DNA from: Spinacia oleracea
Taxonomy: Eukaryota; Streptophyta; Magnoliopsida; Caryophyllales; Amaranthaceae
Assembly: GCF_020520425.1 (NCBI RefSeq)
Contig: NC_079487.1
Coordinates: forward strand, 131,276,385 to 131,340,384
Direction of reading: 5' to 3'
Length of the DNA: 64,000 bases
Below are positions 51,401 through 61,542 of the stretch, piece after piece. A program made the translations under genes and the position numbers. Positions within the stretch are counted from its first letter, which is position 1. Each line of letters begins with the position of its first letter. Below the pieces are notes generated by a model, which saw only the letters and a list, made by a program, of their open reading frames with translations, was not told where the DNA came from and ran no database searches.

Positions 51401-53288
51401 CTTGTGCCGCTACAATGACTTTCTGTTTTTCTTCCACAGATAGCTTACTGGGAGAAACCTCCGCATTCTCCAGTTCATATTGAAGCCAGTTGCGGTATGT
51501 TGCATCACAGGAGTAGTACTCACTCTGATTCAGGGAAAAAAAAAACCCTCAGAGATATGCAATCTAATTATGATATCCTACGGGGTCAGATTAAGAAGAC
51601 ATAAATGAGTCAGAAAATTGAACAGTATTTCAATGATGCATACCCAATCACTGAACTCCTTCAGGTAGTCGGAAACATCATGATCCTCAAAAGCTAGAAG
51701 ATTTTCAGTGGGTTGCTTCAAGGGTTCAGCAAGAAAACTAAGCAGTTTATGAGCACCTATGGGCATTGCTGGCACCCTCCACATGGATATTAAAGTAAAT
51801 TCTCGGAAGAGTATGTTACTGGAGGGAGAAAACAATAATCAGCCAGCAATGAAAATCCAACAGGGGCAGGGGAGTGGAGACCTCTATAAAAAATATTTAA
51901 TTAGATTTTCATATTGACGCAATGAAAGTAGACATGCAAAAGTAAAAAACTGACTTGTCAAAGTACGAACACAACAAATGTTGAAGACCAAACAAACATA
52001 ACAATGGCAGAAATATGATTGTCAGATTGGCAGGTTATCAATCACCCAATTCCTTCTGGGAATAAAAAGTATTCAGGTACTTTTTTTTTAAACAAAAAAC
52101 GTAAGGGTCTGTCAAAAAAGTCTCAATTATTAGACCTAATCCGCCTTTCTGCACAAAATCTCCTTGCGTCAGGCCTGTCTCTCATCTTTCAGGCTGGTTG
52201 AATGGATCATAAAAGGCCCAAAATGTGATCCATTCCTTACTCTAAAGAGTCAGTGAATTGGAATTACCTTGATTAGACGCAAAAAGCAAGAATCGAGGGA
52301 ACATCAGTTGTTCATCGGCTAAGTCCGAAAAAAAAAAAATCTCCATACAGCAAACTATCTGTGAAACCTCCAAAAAATTCTGACGCATTGTGAAAGCGCT
52401 TTTGAGCTTCATATGGACACTCACAAGCCTAGGTTTTCTAACAATTTGGATATATCCAAATGGACGGAATGAGAAATGGATCTTCGATGTACCCTGTGGG
52501 CTGGTATAACTTAGTTTACAGAATGACGTCATCTAAAGCTATTCATCCAGTAGGAAGGAGTTTTTGGATTCCTTCTTTAGCTTTAGGCTGGGGTTTTTAG
52601 CCTACACCGTCTTTCTTGCTTGAACCTAAAACCATGCTATACCTGCGCCTTAGCTTATAAAAAAAATGTACGTAACTTTAATGCTTTACCCATGCCTCAC
52701 ACTGGCATATTATCATACCCACGCTTCCCTACCCCAAAGTTACATTTCTTGTCTTTATCCAGTCAAATTATGCAAAGCATAAAGACCTAAGCGAGTAAGC
52801 ATTGCCAAGCATTAATTCTTAACCCTGCCGTTACCAAAGAAAAAAGGGATAGAAGCAGCAAGAAAATAATCATGTAGTTCATTATACGAGAAATGACATC
52901 TCATTTCTGAAGTATGCTAAAACTGATTATATAATACCTGTGCATAAGTGCTCGTAGAAGAAGCCTGGAACCAACAGTTTCAACATCATCAACTGTTGAT
53001 GGGGGTGTAAAGCAAAGCCACTGTACAGTCATAGCTTTATCAAGTGATTGCAACCAATGTTGCTCTGCAACATCTGCTGAGTTATCATACTTGCTAACTT
53101 TGATTTCGCGAGATCTTGACAATACACTGTTGTAACAATTTATTGTAGATTAATAAGTTTATCCTGATAAGACCACTCAAGCTTCCAAACTAAAGGAGAA
53201 TGAGCAATTACCTCTCAATAATTTCTTCAAAGCTGCCTCTTGATTCATCTCCAGGAGAAAACGGCAAATACTCCATAGCAGATACAAA
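48452..53288 (-). pseudogene. Inverted partial copy of NUP107 (part of exon 16 to 3' flank)
   Basis: Minus-strand copy of 19280-24021, including introns and about 145 bp past the stop codon, so it is a DNA-level segmental duplication and not a retrocopy. Exons are recognisable and nearly identical (for example the last exon near 48610-48705, exon 22 near 49067-49229). Differences include Leu to Ile, Met to Lys and Glu to Asp in exon 22, Arg to Trp in exon 17 and Ala to Thr in exon 18. In the exon 20 copy a Gln codon (CAA, 21521-21523) has become TAA (complement of 51045-51047). An 84 bp intronic segment is duplicated in tandem (50260-50427). It lacks exons 1-15 and the promoter and is a pseudogene. 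Exon-level identity looks like the high nineties percent, so it is fairly recent. Confidence 0.94.
50260..50427. repeat. 84 bp tandem duplication inside the NUP107 copy
   Basis: Two head-to-tail copies (50260-50343 and 50344-50427) start GCGTGAGTTAGAAATAAAAT and look identical. The original at 22145-22230 has one copy, so the duplication arose after the segment was copied. It accounts for most of the 95 bp length difference. Confidence 0.9.
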
Positions 53289-53589
53289 CCTGGGACGGCC
53301 TTTTATTAGAGGCCAGGGGACTCAATGTACAATTAAGCCCTTCCCACTTAAAAGCTCCAGGGGCTCCTAGCAAACCCAATGTCATGGCATCACTATCCTG
53401 ATTTCCAACTCCTCCGTCTTGTAAACTACGCAGATGAGACACTCCTTTCTGCACCATCAGATGAGTACAGACAAGCGCACTCAACTTACAGGGCAATTCT
53501 TTAAACAGTACACAGATATATATAAAAGAAAAGCAGTATAAAATAAAGAAAAAATCAATCACTCTATATGAAGGCGGCTGAAATTCCAT
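53289..53589 (-). pseudogene. Unidentified exon-like fragment joined to the NUP107 copy
   Basis: Directly beyond the NUP107 breakpoint the minus strand has an acceptor-like GGTGCAG (about 53451). An open stretch follows that looks protein-coding in composition (SLQDGGVGNQDSDAMTLGLL, then GAPGAFKWEGLNCTLSPLAS) and ends CCCAG|GTTTGT at the junction. An upstream ATG at 53589 (MEFQPPSYRVID) could be another exon piece. I do not recognise the protein. Reading straight through enters NUP107 out of frame. It looks like a fragment of a third gene caught in the rearrangement. Confidence 0.45.
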
Positions 53590-53859
53590 AGAGATCGAAC
53601 AAAAATAAGTGGATGATTAGGAACACCAAAGTAAACAAAGGATTTGTAATAGAGATTATGTAAGTTATCTGAAGAGATCTTTTTACATAAACGAAATACT
53701 AATAGAGATTACTAAATACACTTCCTTAACTCGTTTCTCTCTAATTATACTCGTATATAACAAAATGAGGGGATCCATCATTAAATTGGAGTAGTTGGAA
53801 AAACAAAATAACTAAGCCCTTCTCTTCTATAAGCGCTGACACTACAAAAGCAGCATGTT
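53590..53859. other. Spacer downstream of EFL1
   Basis: About 270 bp of AT-rich DNA that should hold the EFL1 3' UTR and poly(A) site. I see nothing else in it. Confidence 0.5.
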
Positions 53860-56800
53860 CTACACCTTACGAGCCAGGGTCCTCTGCTTGGTTGCATGCT
53901 GAACAACTTTTTCCTCTACAGGGAGTCCTTTTCTCCGCCTCACAGCATCAATGAGCTTTCTGGGTGTATTGTGAAGGACACTAGAACCATCTCCAAACTC
54001 CTCAATCTCTTCCTCTGTCTTAGGAACAAAGAAAGGATCCTCCATAAGCTGTTCCCAGTGACTAAGAACAAGAAGCGCACTTGATGACCCAGAAGTCCAT
54101 TTCCTAAGCTCATCAGCGAACCCAAAGCTTTCAGAAACCGGCAAGTAAGCATGCACAGTGAACAAGGGAGAGCTTTCCTGCATTTCTTCCTTCACTACTC
54201 GGGCTCTCCTACGAGAAAGCACACCATACATGGGTCCCAAATAATCAACTGGGGTGTTCAGCTCACAAAAGTACATTGCTTCAACAAGACGCGGTTTTTT
54301 CTGAAGTACAGCAGCTCTGCAAGCCTCTTTTACTGCAGTCATCACCTGACCAGTGAACATTCCATATTGCTCCATTAGCTGTAGAGAATTTTCAGACTCG
54401 CCTGATTGAATGGATGCTGGGGAAATGTAAGCCTCGACAATAAATGCCAAACCCCACATAGGCTCATCACATAAAGGACCAGCTGCAGTTGCAATTTGGA
54501 AACCAGACACCACACTACTTGCCAGACTGGCAGCTTCAGCATAAAGAGTATCATTTGCCTCCTCGACACTATGAGAACTGGTATCATCTACAAAACCAAG
54601 TTTAGCAGACACGTGGGAGAATCCAGGGACAATTATGGAATCCTCGGTACTTTTTCCTATAGAATCTGGGGTAATAAGCATATTAGGGCCAACCTGTCCA
54701 GGACCCAGAGCCCAAATCCTCTCTAGAAGCTGATCCCACAAAAATTTACACTTTTGAATCTTATCAGTGTCGTCTTCCGCAATTCCAGAAACAATATCGC
54801 TTTCCACAGCATCCCTTATGCGTTTCCTGAATGCTTCAAGAGGCTCATCATCTTCAGCAGCAGAACCTATCTGGGACACCAACTTCTTATAAGTCTGACC
54901 AAGTTTACCACTAATAATTTCCCCAAGTGTGTCAGAATTTTCATTAAGCAACTTTGTAAGTGCATTTGGAAGCTTCATGACTTGTACTCTAACAGTGCAC
55001 CTTCCATTAGCAGTTGTCTTTTCAACATAATCAGTATTTACTGATAGTACTTTCAAATCATCTAATGGATTAGATCCTTCACCCTCAATTGTCTCTTTAT
55101 AGGAGACGAGAGGTGGAGACACTTCCAAGCTCACCTTGGCAAATCTTTCCTTCAAATCCTTTATGCATCTCTCAAGATGCACCTCTCCTGCAGCAGCAAC
55201 CACATGTTCTCCCCTAGACGAGACTGAAACCTCCACAAAAGGATCAGCACGATTCAGAAGCCTCAAGCCTTTCATAAGTGCACCCATATCTGCTGGATCA
55301 GAGGGCTCTATGGCAACTTTTAGCATTGGTGAAACTTGAAACATCAAACTCGAGAAAGGCCAACAGTTCTTAGTCGAGGAAAGTGTAGCACTTTTTAAGA
55401 TATGATGCCCCAATCCTCGTATAGCTACCACATTTCCAGCCCTGACAGATTCTACAGGCACTAAACCCTGGCCCATCATCAGATACAGTGACTGCAATTC
55501 CGCTTCCTGCAGATGCTTCTGTGTTGCTTCTCCTTTTAGTGGATCATATAAAGCTGAAAGTACATAGATTTTCTGCCCAGCAGTAAGGGTACCACTAAAG
55601 ATTCTAGCAAATGCAAGAAAACATTCATCTGACTCTGTCCCATTTTCATCAGTGAAATCATTCACGATCTCCCCATTTGGACCCCTTTGGGGAATCATCT
55701 TCTTAGGGATAGCAAACATTTTAGAAACAAAAGCAACAGTAGGTGCTTCAGAACTAAAAGCACAAGTTTCCACACACTTCCTCACATACTCAGCGTCTAA
55801 AAACACCTCAGACTTTGCTACCTCATCCACAACTTCTCTCCTTGGAAGCAAACGAGAGACTCGATATGATTGAGCAGCAACGGGGTCCGGCATACATCTA
55901 ACAACCATGGACAAGATGGCTTTCGATAGTGGAAGCCAACGACTCAAGATAGCTTGAAGAACAATTTTTGGATCCTTGTTGTTCTTTTCACGGTCTGGCA
56001 CTTGTAACCCAAACCTCTTCATCACTTTCTCTATCACCCCCTTATCACCATCAGGCTCAAGAACCCCTTGATAAACCTGCCACAATGGTTTAAGGACACA
56101 GTTAACAAACATAGGTGGAACTGTGCTTCCTTCACCCAATGCTTTTTTGCCCACTATCTTCCCTGTTTTAGGGTGACAATACCAAGGACCCCATAAAGCC
56201 TTCTTCATCGCTGCTGTTTTTAATTTAAACTGTTGCGCATAAAACTCGGCAAACTCTCCTACAGTAAAACCCCATCCATCTAAAGCACAAACAAAAGCTA
56301 CATTACCCTTTTGAGGTTGAAACATTTCTTCCTCATCATCCTCAATTAACTGATGAATCTCATCAACCCCCATTTCACTGGATGACACGGCAAGTATAGA
56401 ATCAACATCTGACAAATACTTCTCTGATTTATATGCACTCACTATACTATTTACTTCATGAACTATGGTCAACAATCTATTATAAGCTTCCATGGGAGTC
56501 AACTTCAATTCACAGATTAACCTATCAATCTTATTTAACACCAAACAAGGCGTAAGCTTCTCAACCCAAGCTTGCCTCAAAACAGCATGAGTTTGAATAT
56601 GAACACCCTCAACTGCATCAACCAAAACTAGTGCGCCGTCGCTCAATCGAGCGGCGGTCGAAACTTCACTACAGAAATCCATATGACCAGGAGAATCAAT
56701 CAAATTAATTGAATATTCTTTGTACTTGATAGAAATAGAAGAACTTTTCATGGTAATTGCTCTACGCTGTTCTTCATCTAAAAAATCCATGTATCTAATC

Positions 56801-56952
56801 TTACCTGCTTGTTTAGGGTGCAACAGTCCATCCGGAGAAGATGCAATTAGATGATCAGCAAGCGTAGTTTTTCCATGGTCGACATGTGCAAGGATGCAGA
56901 TGTTCCGAACCTGTTCTTGAGTAAACCCTAATTCCATTTTACCGATGAACAA
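53860..56952 (-). CDS. EFL1: EFL1, elongation factor-like GTPase 1 (60S ribosome maturation)
   Basis: Cytoplasmic translational-type GTPase related to EF-2. With SBDS it releases the anti-association factor eIF6 from pre-60S ribosomal subunits. A single uninterrupted 1,030-codon frame has the G1 loop AHVDHGKT (residues 22-29), switch-region DEEQRRAITMKSS (about 59-71), G3 DSPGH (86-90) and G4 NKID (140-143). EF-2-like domains follow (VAFVSKMF, FARIFSGTLTAGQKIYVL, VAAAGEVHLERCIKDL). The C-terminal domains include WGLAFIVEAYI and MYGVLSRRRARV, where EF-2 family members carry related motifs. The first ATG is at 56952. The second, at 56937 (MELGFTQEQVRNICIL), is closer to where family members start and is equally likely. 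Length fits the family (about 1,000-1,110). The NUP107 copy ends about 570 bp downstream. Confidence 0.95.
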   Translation of the reverse strand: MFIGKMELGFTQEQVRNICILAHVDHGKTTLADHLIASSPDGLLHPKQAGKIRYMDFLDEEQRRAITMKSSSISIKYKEYSINLIDSPGHMDFCSEVSTAARLSDGALVLVDAVEGVHIQTHAVLRQAWVEKLTPCLVLNKIDRLICELKLTPMEAYNRLLTIVHEVNSIVSAYKSEKYLSDVDSILAVSSSEMGVDEIHQLIEDDEEEMFQPQKGNVAFVCALDGWGFTVGEFAEFYAQQFKLKTAAMKKALWGPWYCHPKTGKIVGKKALGEGSTVPPMFVNCVLKPLWQVYQGVLEPDGDKGVIEKVMKRFGLQVPDREKNNKDPKIVLQAILSRWLPLSKAILSMVVRCMPDPVAAQSYRVSRLLPRREVVDEVAKSEVFLDAEYVRKCVETCAFSSEAPTVAFVSKMFAIPKKMIPQRGPNGEIVNDFTDENGTESDECFLAFARIFSGTLTAGQKIYVLSALYDPLKGEATQKHLQEAELQSLYLMMGQGLVPVESVRAGNVVAIRGLGHHILKSATLSSTKNCWPFSSLMFQVSPMLKVAIEPSDPADMGALMKGLRLLNRADPFVEVSVSSRGEHVVAAAGEVHLERCIKDLKERFAKVSLEVSPPLVSYKETIEGEGSNPLDDLKVLSVNTDYVEKTTANGRCTVRVQVMKLPNALTKLLNENSDTLGEIISGKLGQTYKKLVSQIGSAAEDDEPLEAFRKRIRDAVESDIVSGIAEDDTDKIQKCKFLWDQLLERIWALGPGQVGPNMLITPDSIGKSTEDSIIVPGFSHVSAKLGFVDDTSSHSVEEANDTLYAEAASLASSVVSGFQIATAAGPLCDEPMWGLAFIVEAYISPASIQSGESENSLQLMEQYGMFTGQVMTAVKEACRAAVLQKKPRLVEAMYFCELNTPVDYLGPMYGVLSRRRARVVKEEMQESSPLFTVHAYLPVSESFGFADELRKWTSGSSSALLVLSHWEQLMEDPFFVPKTEEEIEEFGDGSSVLHNTPRKLIDAVRRRKGLPVEEKVVQHATKQRTLARKV

Positions 56953-58740
56953 TTTGATGAACTAGGGAAATTGGACAGAGAATATTTTGGGGGAATTTTG
57001 GGAGGGAAAGAAATTTGGGGGTGTGCAATGAACGATGCTGAGAGTGCTGAGAGTTTGAGTTAAACTTTTTTTCTCAGAGGTTTGAGTTAACCTAGCCTAG
57101 GGTTCCGACTTGAGGAAGTAAAAATCCAGTGCTGTGATATTTTTTTTTTTTTTGAAAGAAATTGTAATTTTTTAAAACGAAATGGTAATTTTTTTTTAGA
57201 AAAGAAATTATACTTTTTTTTTTAAGGAAATGGTACTCTTTTGCTAAACGAAATGCTACGGTCGCTGCCCCGGTTATGTGTGAGGAAAGACCTCACAGTT
57301 TGCCACCTCGCCAACCTCTTCCGACTCCAAGGAGGATTCAAGTATTCAACAATAACCTGTTGAGGAGGATTTTTCAGTTTTTTTTTTTTTTTTGTCAATG
57401 TAAATTGTTATTAAAGGGAAAGTTGAATTGGTGTCACCTGGTCGGTTGTATATATGAAAATTATTTTATGTTAGAAATATAGCCATACTTTTTGTTTGAC
57501 TTATTAAGATCAAAAGGTGGTGTGGTATTGCTTCCCACCTCATATCCCTGTGGTGGGATATCCTTTATCTCACCCCTCAGGTGGGTTCCTTCATCTTACC
57601 TATTAAAAAAAAGTTATTGACCCATATAATACTTTAGTAGATTTTTTTTTTAATTATCGCAATCCTTGAATATAGTTGCTCAAAACGGTTTGATAAGAAA
57701 GTGTTATAAGAAATAAACATTTTTTACATATAAGTCAACTTTTGAGAAATTTGGTGTCCACCTAAAATTTCTAGATTGACTTTACATTTTACATAATGTA
57801 GTTTTTATATAGAAATTGATATAGACATTCAAAAAAAAAAGTATTGATGCATACATCACCTGCATCTGTATATGACTTACAACATTCGATTACTTACACT
57901 TAGACCTGTCAAAAATCGACCCAATCCGAAAATATTGGGTCTTGAATACTTTTATGACCAAAACCGATTCTATCCTAACCCGAACAACCCGAAAAGTAAT
58001 GGGCAAAATCCAACCGAATTCGTTTTTGACCCGACTGATTGAAAATTGTTATATGCATAGTAATAAATGGGATTATGAGCAACTTTAAACATAATAAGGA
58101 CGTTGTTGTTACTATTATTGGGTGTAATATGATTTTGATTTGATTTATACACTATTTTATGGTTGAATTTGACTAAATATGAACTTGTGTACAAAATTTT
58201 GTTAAGTTGTGCGCATATTTTGTAAGTAGTATATTTATTACACAAATGAATTAAAATATAATACGCATTTAAAAATCTCTCAACCCGTTGGGTCGACCTC
58301 AACATCATATGAATCATGAATCATCAGTTCAAATTCGATTCTTCGAGAATTTTGGGTCTTGAACAAGCATTTGTAAACCCGAGTCCGAAAATGACCGACC
58401 CAAATTAACCCGAACCAAAAAGTAATTTTTTTTTATCACATGACCTGACCGACCGACCCACCCACCCACCCATTTGACATGTCTACTTACATTACTTTAC
58501 AAAATCTTCATAGGTAAAACAATCTTTGTAAAACAACTTAAAATGGGAGGGGTAACAATTCTTTCTAAAAGAGTAGTTATTAGTGAGTATTCCCTCCATC
58601 CCCTAAAAGTTTTCCCATAGAGCAAACTTCTCTTTATTTCTTCAGTTCATTTAACAGGTTGTGGATAATCATCTAGCAAGGAATGATTTAGTGTTGTAAC
58701 AATTCTTAACAAAATGCAGTTCAGAACTCAGAAGAACTTA
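56953..58740. other. EFL1 promoter and HAOX 3' flank
   Basis: The EFL1 5' region (to about 57250) is followed by T-rich tracts. From about 57343 comes the block shared with 45680-47586, interrupted by a hAT-type MITE at 57901-58485. A half Stowaway-like terminus (CCCTCCATCCCCTAAAAGTT) lies near 58602. No gene is visible. Confidence 0.65.
57901..58485. mobile_element. hAT-type MITE with an empty paralogous site
   Basis: 585 bp with short inverted ends TAGACCTGTCAAAA and, complemented, TAGACATGTCAAATGGG. The interior is rich in CGACCC/GGGTC-like words. Flanks CTTACACT (57893-57900) and CTTACATT (58486-58493) form an 8 bp target duplication with one mismatch, as for hAT elements. The paralogous block has only one CTTACATT near 46095-46103 and no element, which confirms the ends. 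Confidence 0.85.
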
Positions 58741-61542
58741 TTAGAGTAGAGACCGGTGTGTTTCATTGTCAGTTCTGACATGGTTCCTTGTGATATCCTT
58801 TATGCTTGAGCAGCCAGTGAGAGCTAGAGTGAGCTCCAGTTCATCCTTTAACATTCCGATGACTTGTTTTACGCCGTTTTCTCCCTTGGCCGCCAGTCCA
58901 TATATTACAGGTCTCCCAATCTGGAAACATCAGTAACAAAACCAAGTCAAACACCCTGTAACCATCTCAAACTCTGATACTTCCAACCTACAATTAATAG
59001 TACAATTAAGCTAATGAAAGAATGTATTTTGTGAATCATTGGAAAAGAGTCAATAACAATTAACAAACAATTCATATTCGTCGTGTGAGCTACTGCTAAA
59101 TTATCAAAATTGTAACTAAAATTAGATAATCTTACAAGAACAGCGCGTGCACCAAGTGCCAAAGCCTTGAAGATGTCTGTTCCCCGCCTCACTCCTCCAT
59201 CAAGAAGAACAGGAACCTTACCTCCAACAGCATGAACTACCTGCAATGTCAGATTTACAAATGCATCAAGTTTTTTTTTCTATATTGGCAACTTTTGTGT
59301 AAGACCGCCTTACCGATAAGACCACTTTGATTGCATAACTAATTAGCCATGCTTAACTAACTAGTTCCAGTGCTTAACTAATTGGTTTCAGTGCTTAACT
59401 AATTGGTTCCATTGCTTAACTTATATAACACCAAGGTTCCATTGCTTAACTTATATAACACCAAAAAGTTTGTATTTCCCTATGGCCATTCCACAGACAT
59501 TGCAAAGTCAGTCATACAGGGAAACAATGGAACTTAAGCAACCCGAAACACAGGGAGTTTGTATAGTACAGTTCTAAACAGAATAAAATGTCACAAGTAT
59601 GTAAACTAGGTCATTAAATTTGGAATTAGTTCAGTTATGATTAGCAACCCCTATGTAACCACCAAATGTAAGTGCAAATACAATTGAAAGTCCTGTAGAA
59701 AGAGACAGGTGAAGATGGAGTGGGAGAAAATTAACCTCTTCAAGAACAGAAATCGTGGCTGGGGCATAATCAAGCTGTCTAGCTCCATGATTCGAAACTA
59801 TGATTCCATCCACTCCAAGTTCCACCGCTCTTGTTGCTGCCATATGAGTTCATCAAGTCTTTCAAACTTTTGTATCGCCAGGAAACATATCACTAATTTT
59901 TCTGTAGTAGAAAACTAATTTCGGTTGTTTTCCTTAAGTGATTCAATTCTAGTTTTGACCAGTATTATACAGAAAAATGAAATAGCATCCAACTAAACAA
60001 CTCGGAGCTTGATGTTACCATCTTCATGTGTAAGCACACCCTTGATTAAGATTGGAAGCTTCGTAATAGATTTCAGCCAATTTAAATCCTACCAAAAGAC
60101 AGAACAAAATTAGTGATCACCAGCTGAGAGAAAATGAAACAACAGTCAGGATGAGCTCAACCTTTTTTGTAGTCATGTTCTATACACGATTTTTAGTGCA
60201 AATTCACTAGTTTGATCTGTAAGATGGACTACCAAAGTAGTAATTAGAGTTCCCATTTACATTTTACAGATGCTAATACTAATTATATTGCAGAAGTCAG
60301 AAGAGTAAGAAAAATGCATGAGAACCTTCATTTAATAATTTACTAAACATACACAACGCAATTAATAGAACTAAGAAACAACGTACAGCTTCTTAATACC
60401 TTCCATGAGAAAGAAGAGTCATAATAACTATTTGCAAAAGCTTGAGGACCCGAACCCTTGTCCTGCAGCATATAAAAATGCACTCTATCAGGGAGTTCCG
60501 AAGAAAAAGCCTACCAAGTATGAATAAATTCATCTTGTTCACTCGCTAAATTGAATCTGGAGTTCGTTGAATATGACTATGAATTTAGAAAAGGTAAAAA
60601 GGTATCCTTTTACTTACATTGACAACTTCAGTTGACATAAAACCCTCCAAATTCTTGACCTGAGGTGCAATCATTCTGCAACAGATAGAGACAGTAGATG
60701 ATTGTGATGTTCTGTTCCGAGTGGAGAAAACAAAACAAAATTGAGAAATACTATCCAACACCATCTTACTTGTTCTTTATATCTGCTTCCCTTCGACCGA
60801 GTTTAGGGGTGTCAACAGTTAGAACAATAGCCTTGTATCCACTTTTTTCAGCTCTCTGAACTAGCCAAGCTGATAGTTGTCTATTTTTAAACACCTGCTC
60901 ATGAAATGGTGCCATATAAGACATTGTCTTCCCATTTCATACAATCTTTCAGCAGAGGATGCTAATAAACGGCTGTAACTTAAGAAAAATTACTTACATA
61001 TAATTGAAAGAACCGCACAGCATTACAGGAGGCAGAAACCTCTTCCAAGGTGGAGTTAGAACTAAACGACAGTACCATAATTGTTTTGCACGCAGCAGCA
61101 GCTTTAGCCGTTGCTATTTCTCCTACAGTTGGCACCAAGAACAATTGTTCAAAATTAATTTGTTTTACAACAATACCATGCGGAAAAAAGAGAGGCTACC
61201 TTCAGAATGTGCCAGCTTATGATAAGCAGTTGGAGCAATCAATATTGGGGCGGAGATATGATGGCCCAAGATACTGGTGGAAAGATCAATTTGTCTCACA
61301 TCTATGAGAATCCTTGGACAGATACTGTAAAGATATTAGATGATTAAATGGATATATAAATCAAACTACTGCCACTTGAAATATCAAGTTTAACAGTACC
61401 TGATTCTGGAGAATGCTTTAACATTTTCCCTTAATGTGTGCTCATCTTCAGCTCCTGCAGCATAAAAATCATAATACATCTTGGGAAGAGCTCGACGAGC
61501 CAATTCTTGATACTCATTTACATTAACGGGCTCGCTTGCCAT
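58741..61542 (-). CDS. (S)-2-hydroxyacid oxidase, HAOX/GLO4-like, peroxisomal
   Basis: FMN-dependent oxidase of the glycolate oxidase family that converts 2-hydroxyacids plus O2 to 2-oxoacids and H2O2 in peroxisomes. Ten exons: 61542-61400, 61324-61200, 61122-60998, 60894-60770, 60675-60618, 60462-60400, 60088-60019, 59836-59736, 59240-59136, 58920-58741. All phases agree and give 364 residues (Arabidopsis HAOX1 about 367). Seen: [71 protein letters not shown] (catalytic His and Arg), [20 protein letters not shown]. Phe replaces the active-site Tyr24 of spinach glycolate oxidase, as I recall for Arabidopsis HAOX1, which prefers medium/long-chain substrates. The C-terminus SLL is a weak PTS1-like signal. 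A 5' UTR intron (about 61548-62349) precedes the ATG. Confidence 0.95.
59264..59518. repeat. Insertion with tandem repeats in HAOX intron 8
   Basis: The partial HAOX copy lacks this 255 bp. It holds three 21 bp units starting GCTTAACTAATTGGTTCCAT (59351-59413) and two 30 bp units starting GCTTAACTTATATAACACCA (59414-59470). A TAAGACCGCCTTACCGATAA palindrome-like stretch precedes them. It may be a small mobile element. No target duplication is clear. Confidence 0.6.

Noticed and set aside
48452-53288. A second functional NUP107 gene
   Set aside because: It lacks exons 1-15 and a promoter and carries an internal stop.
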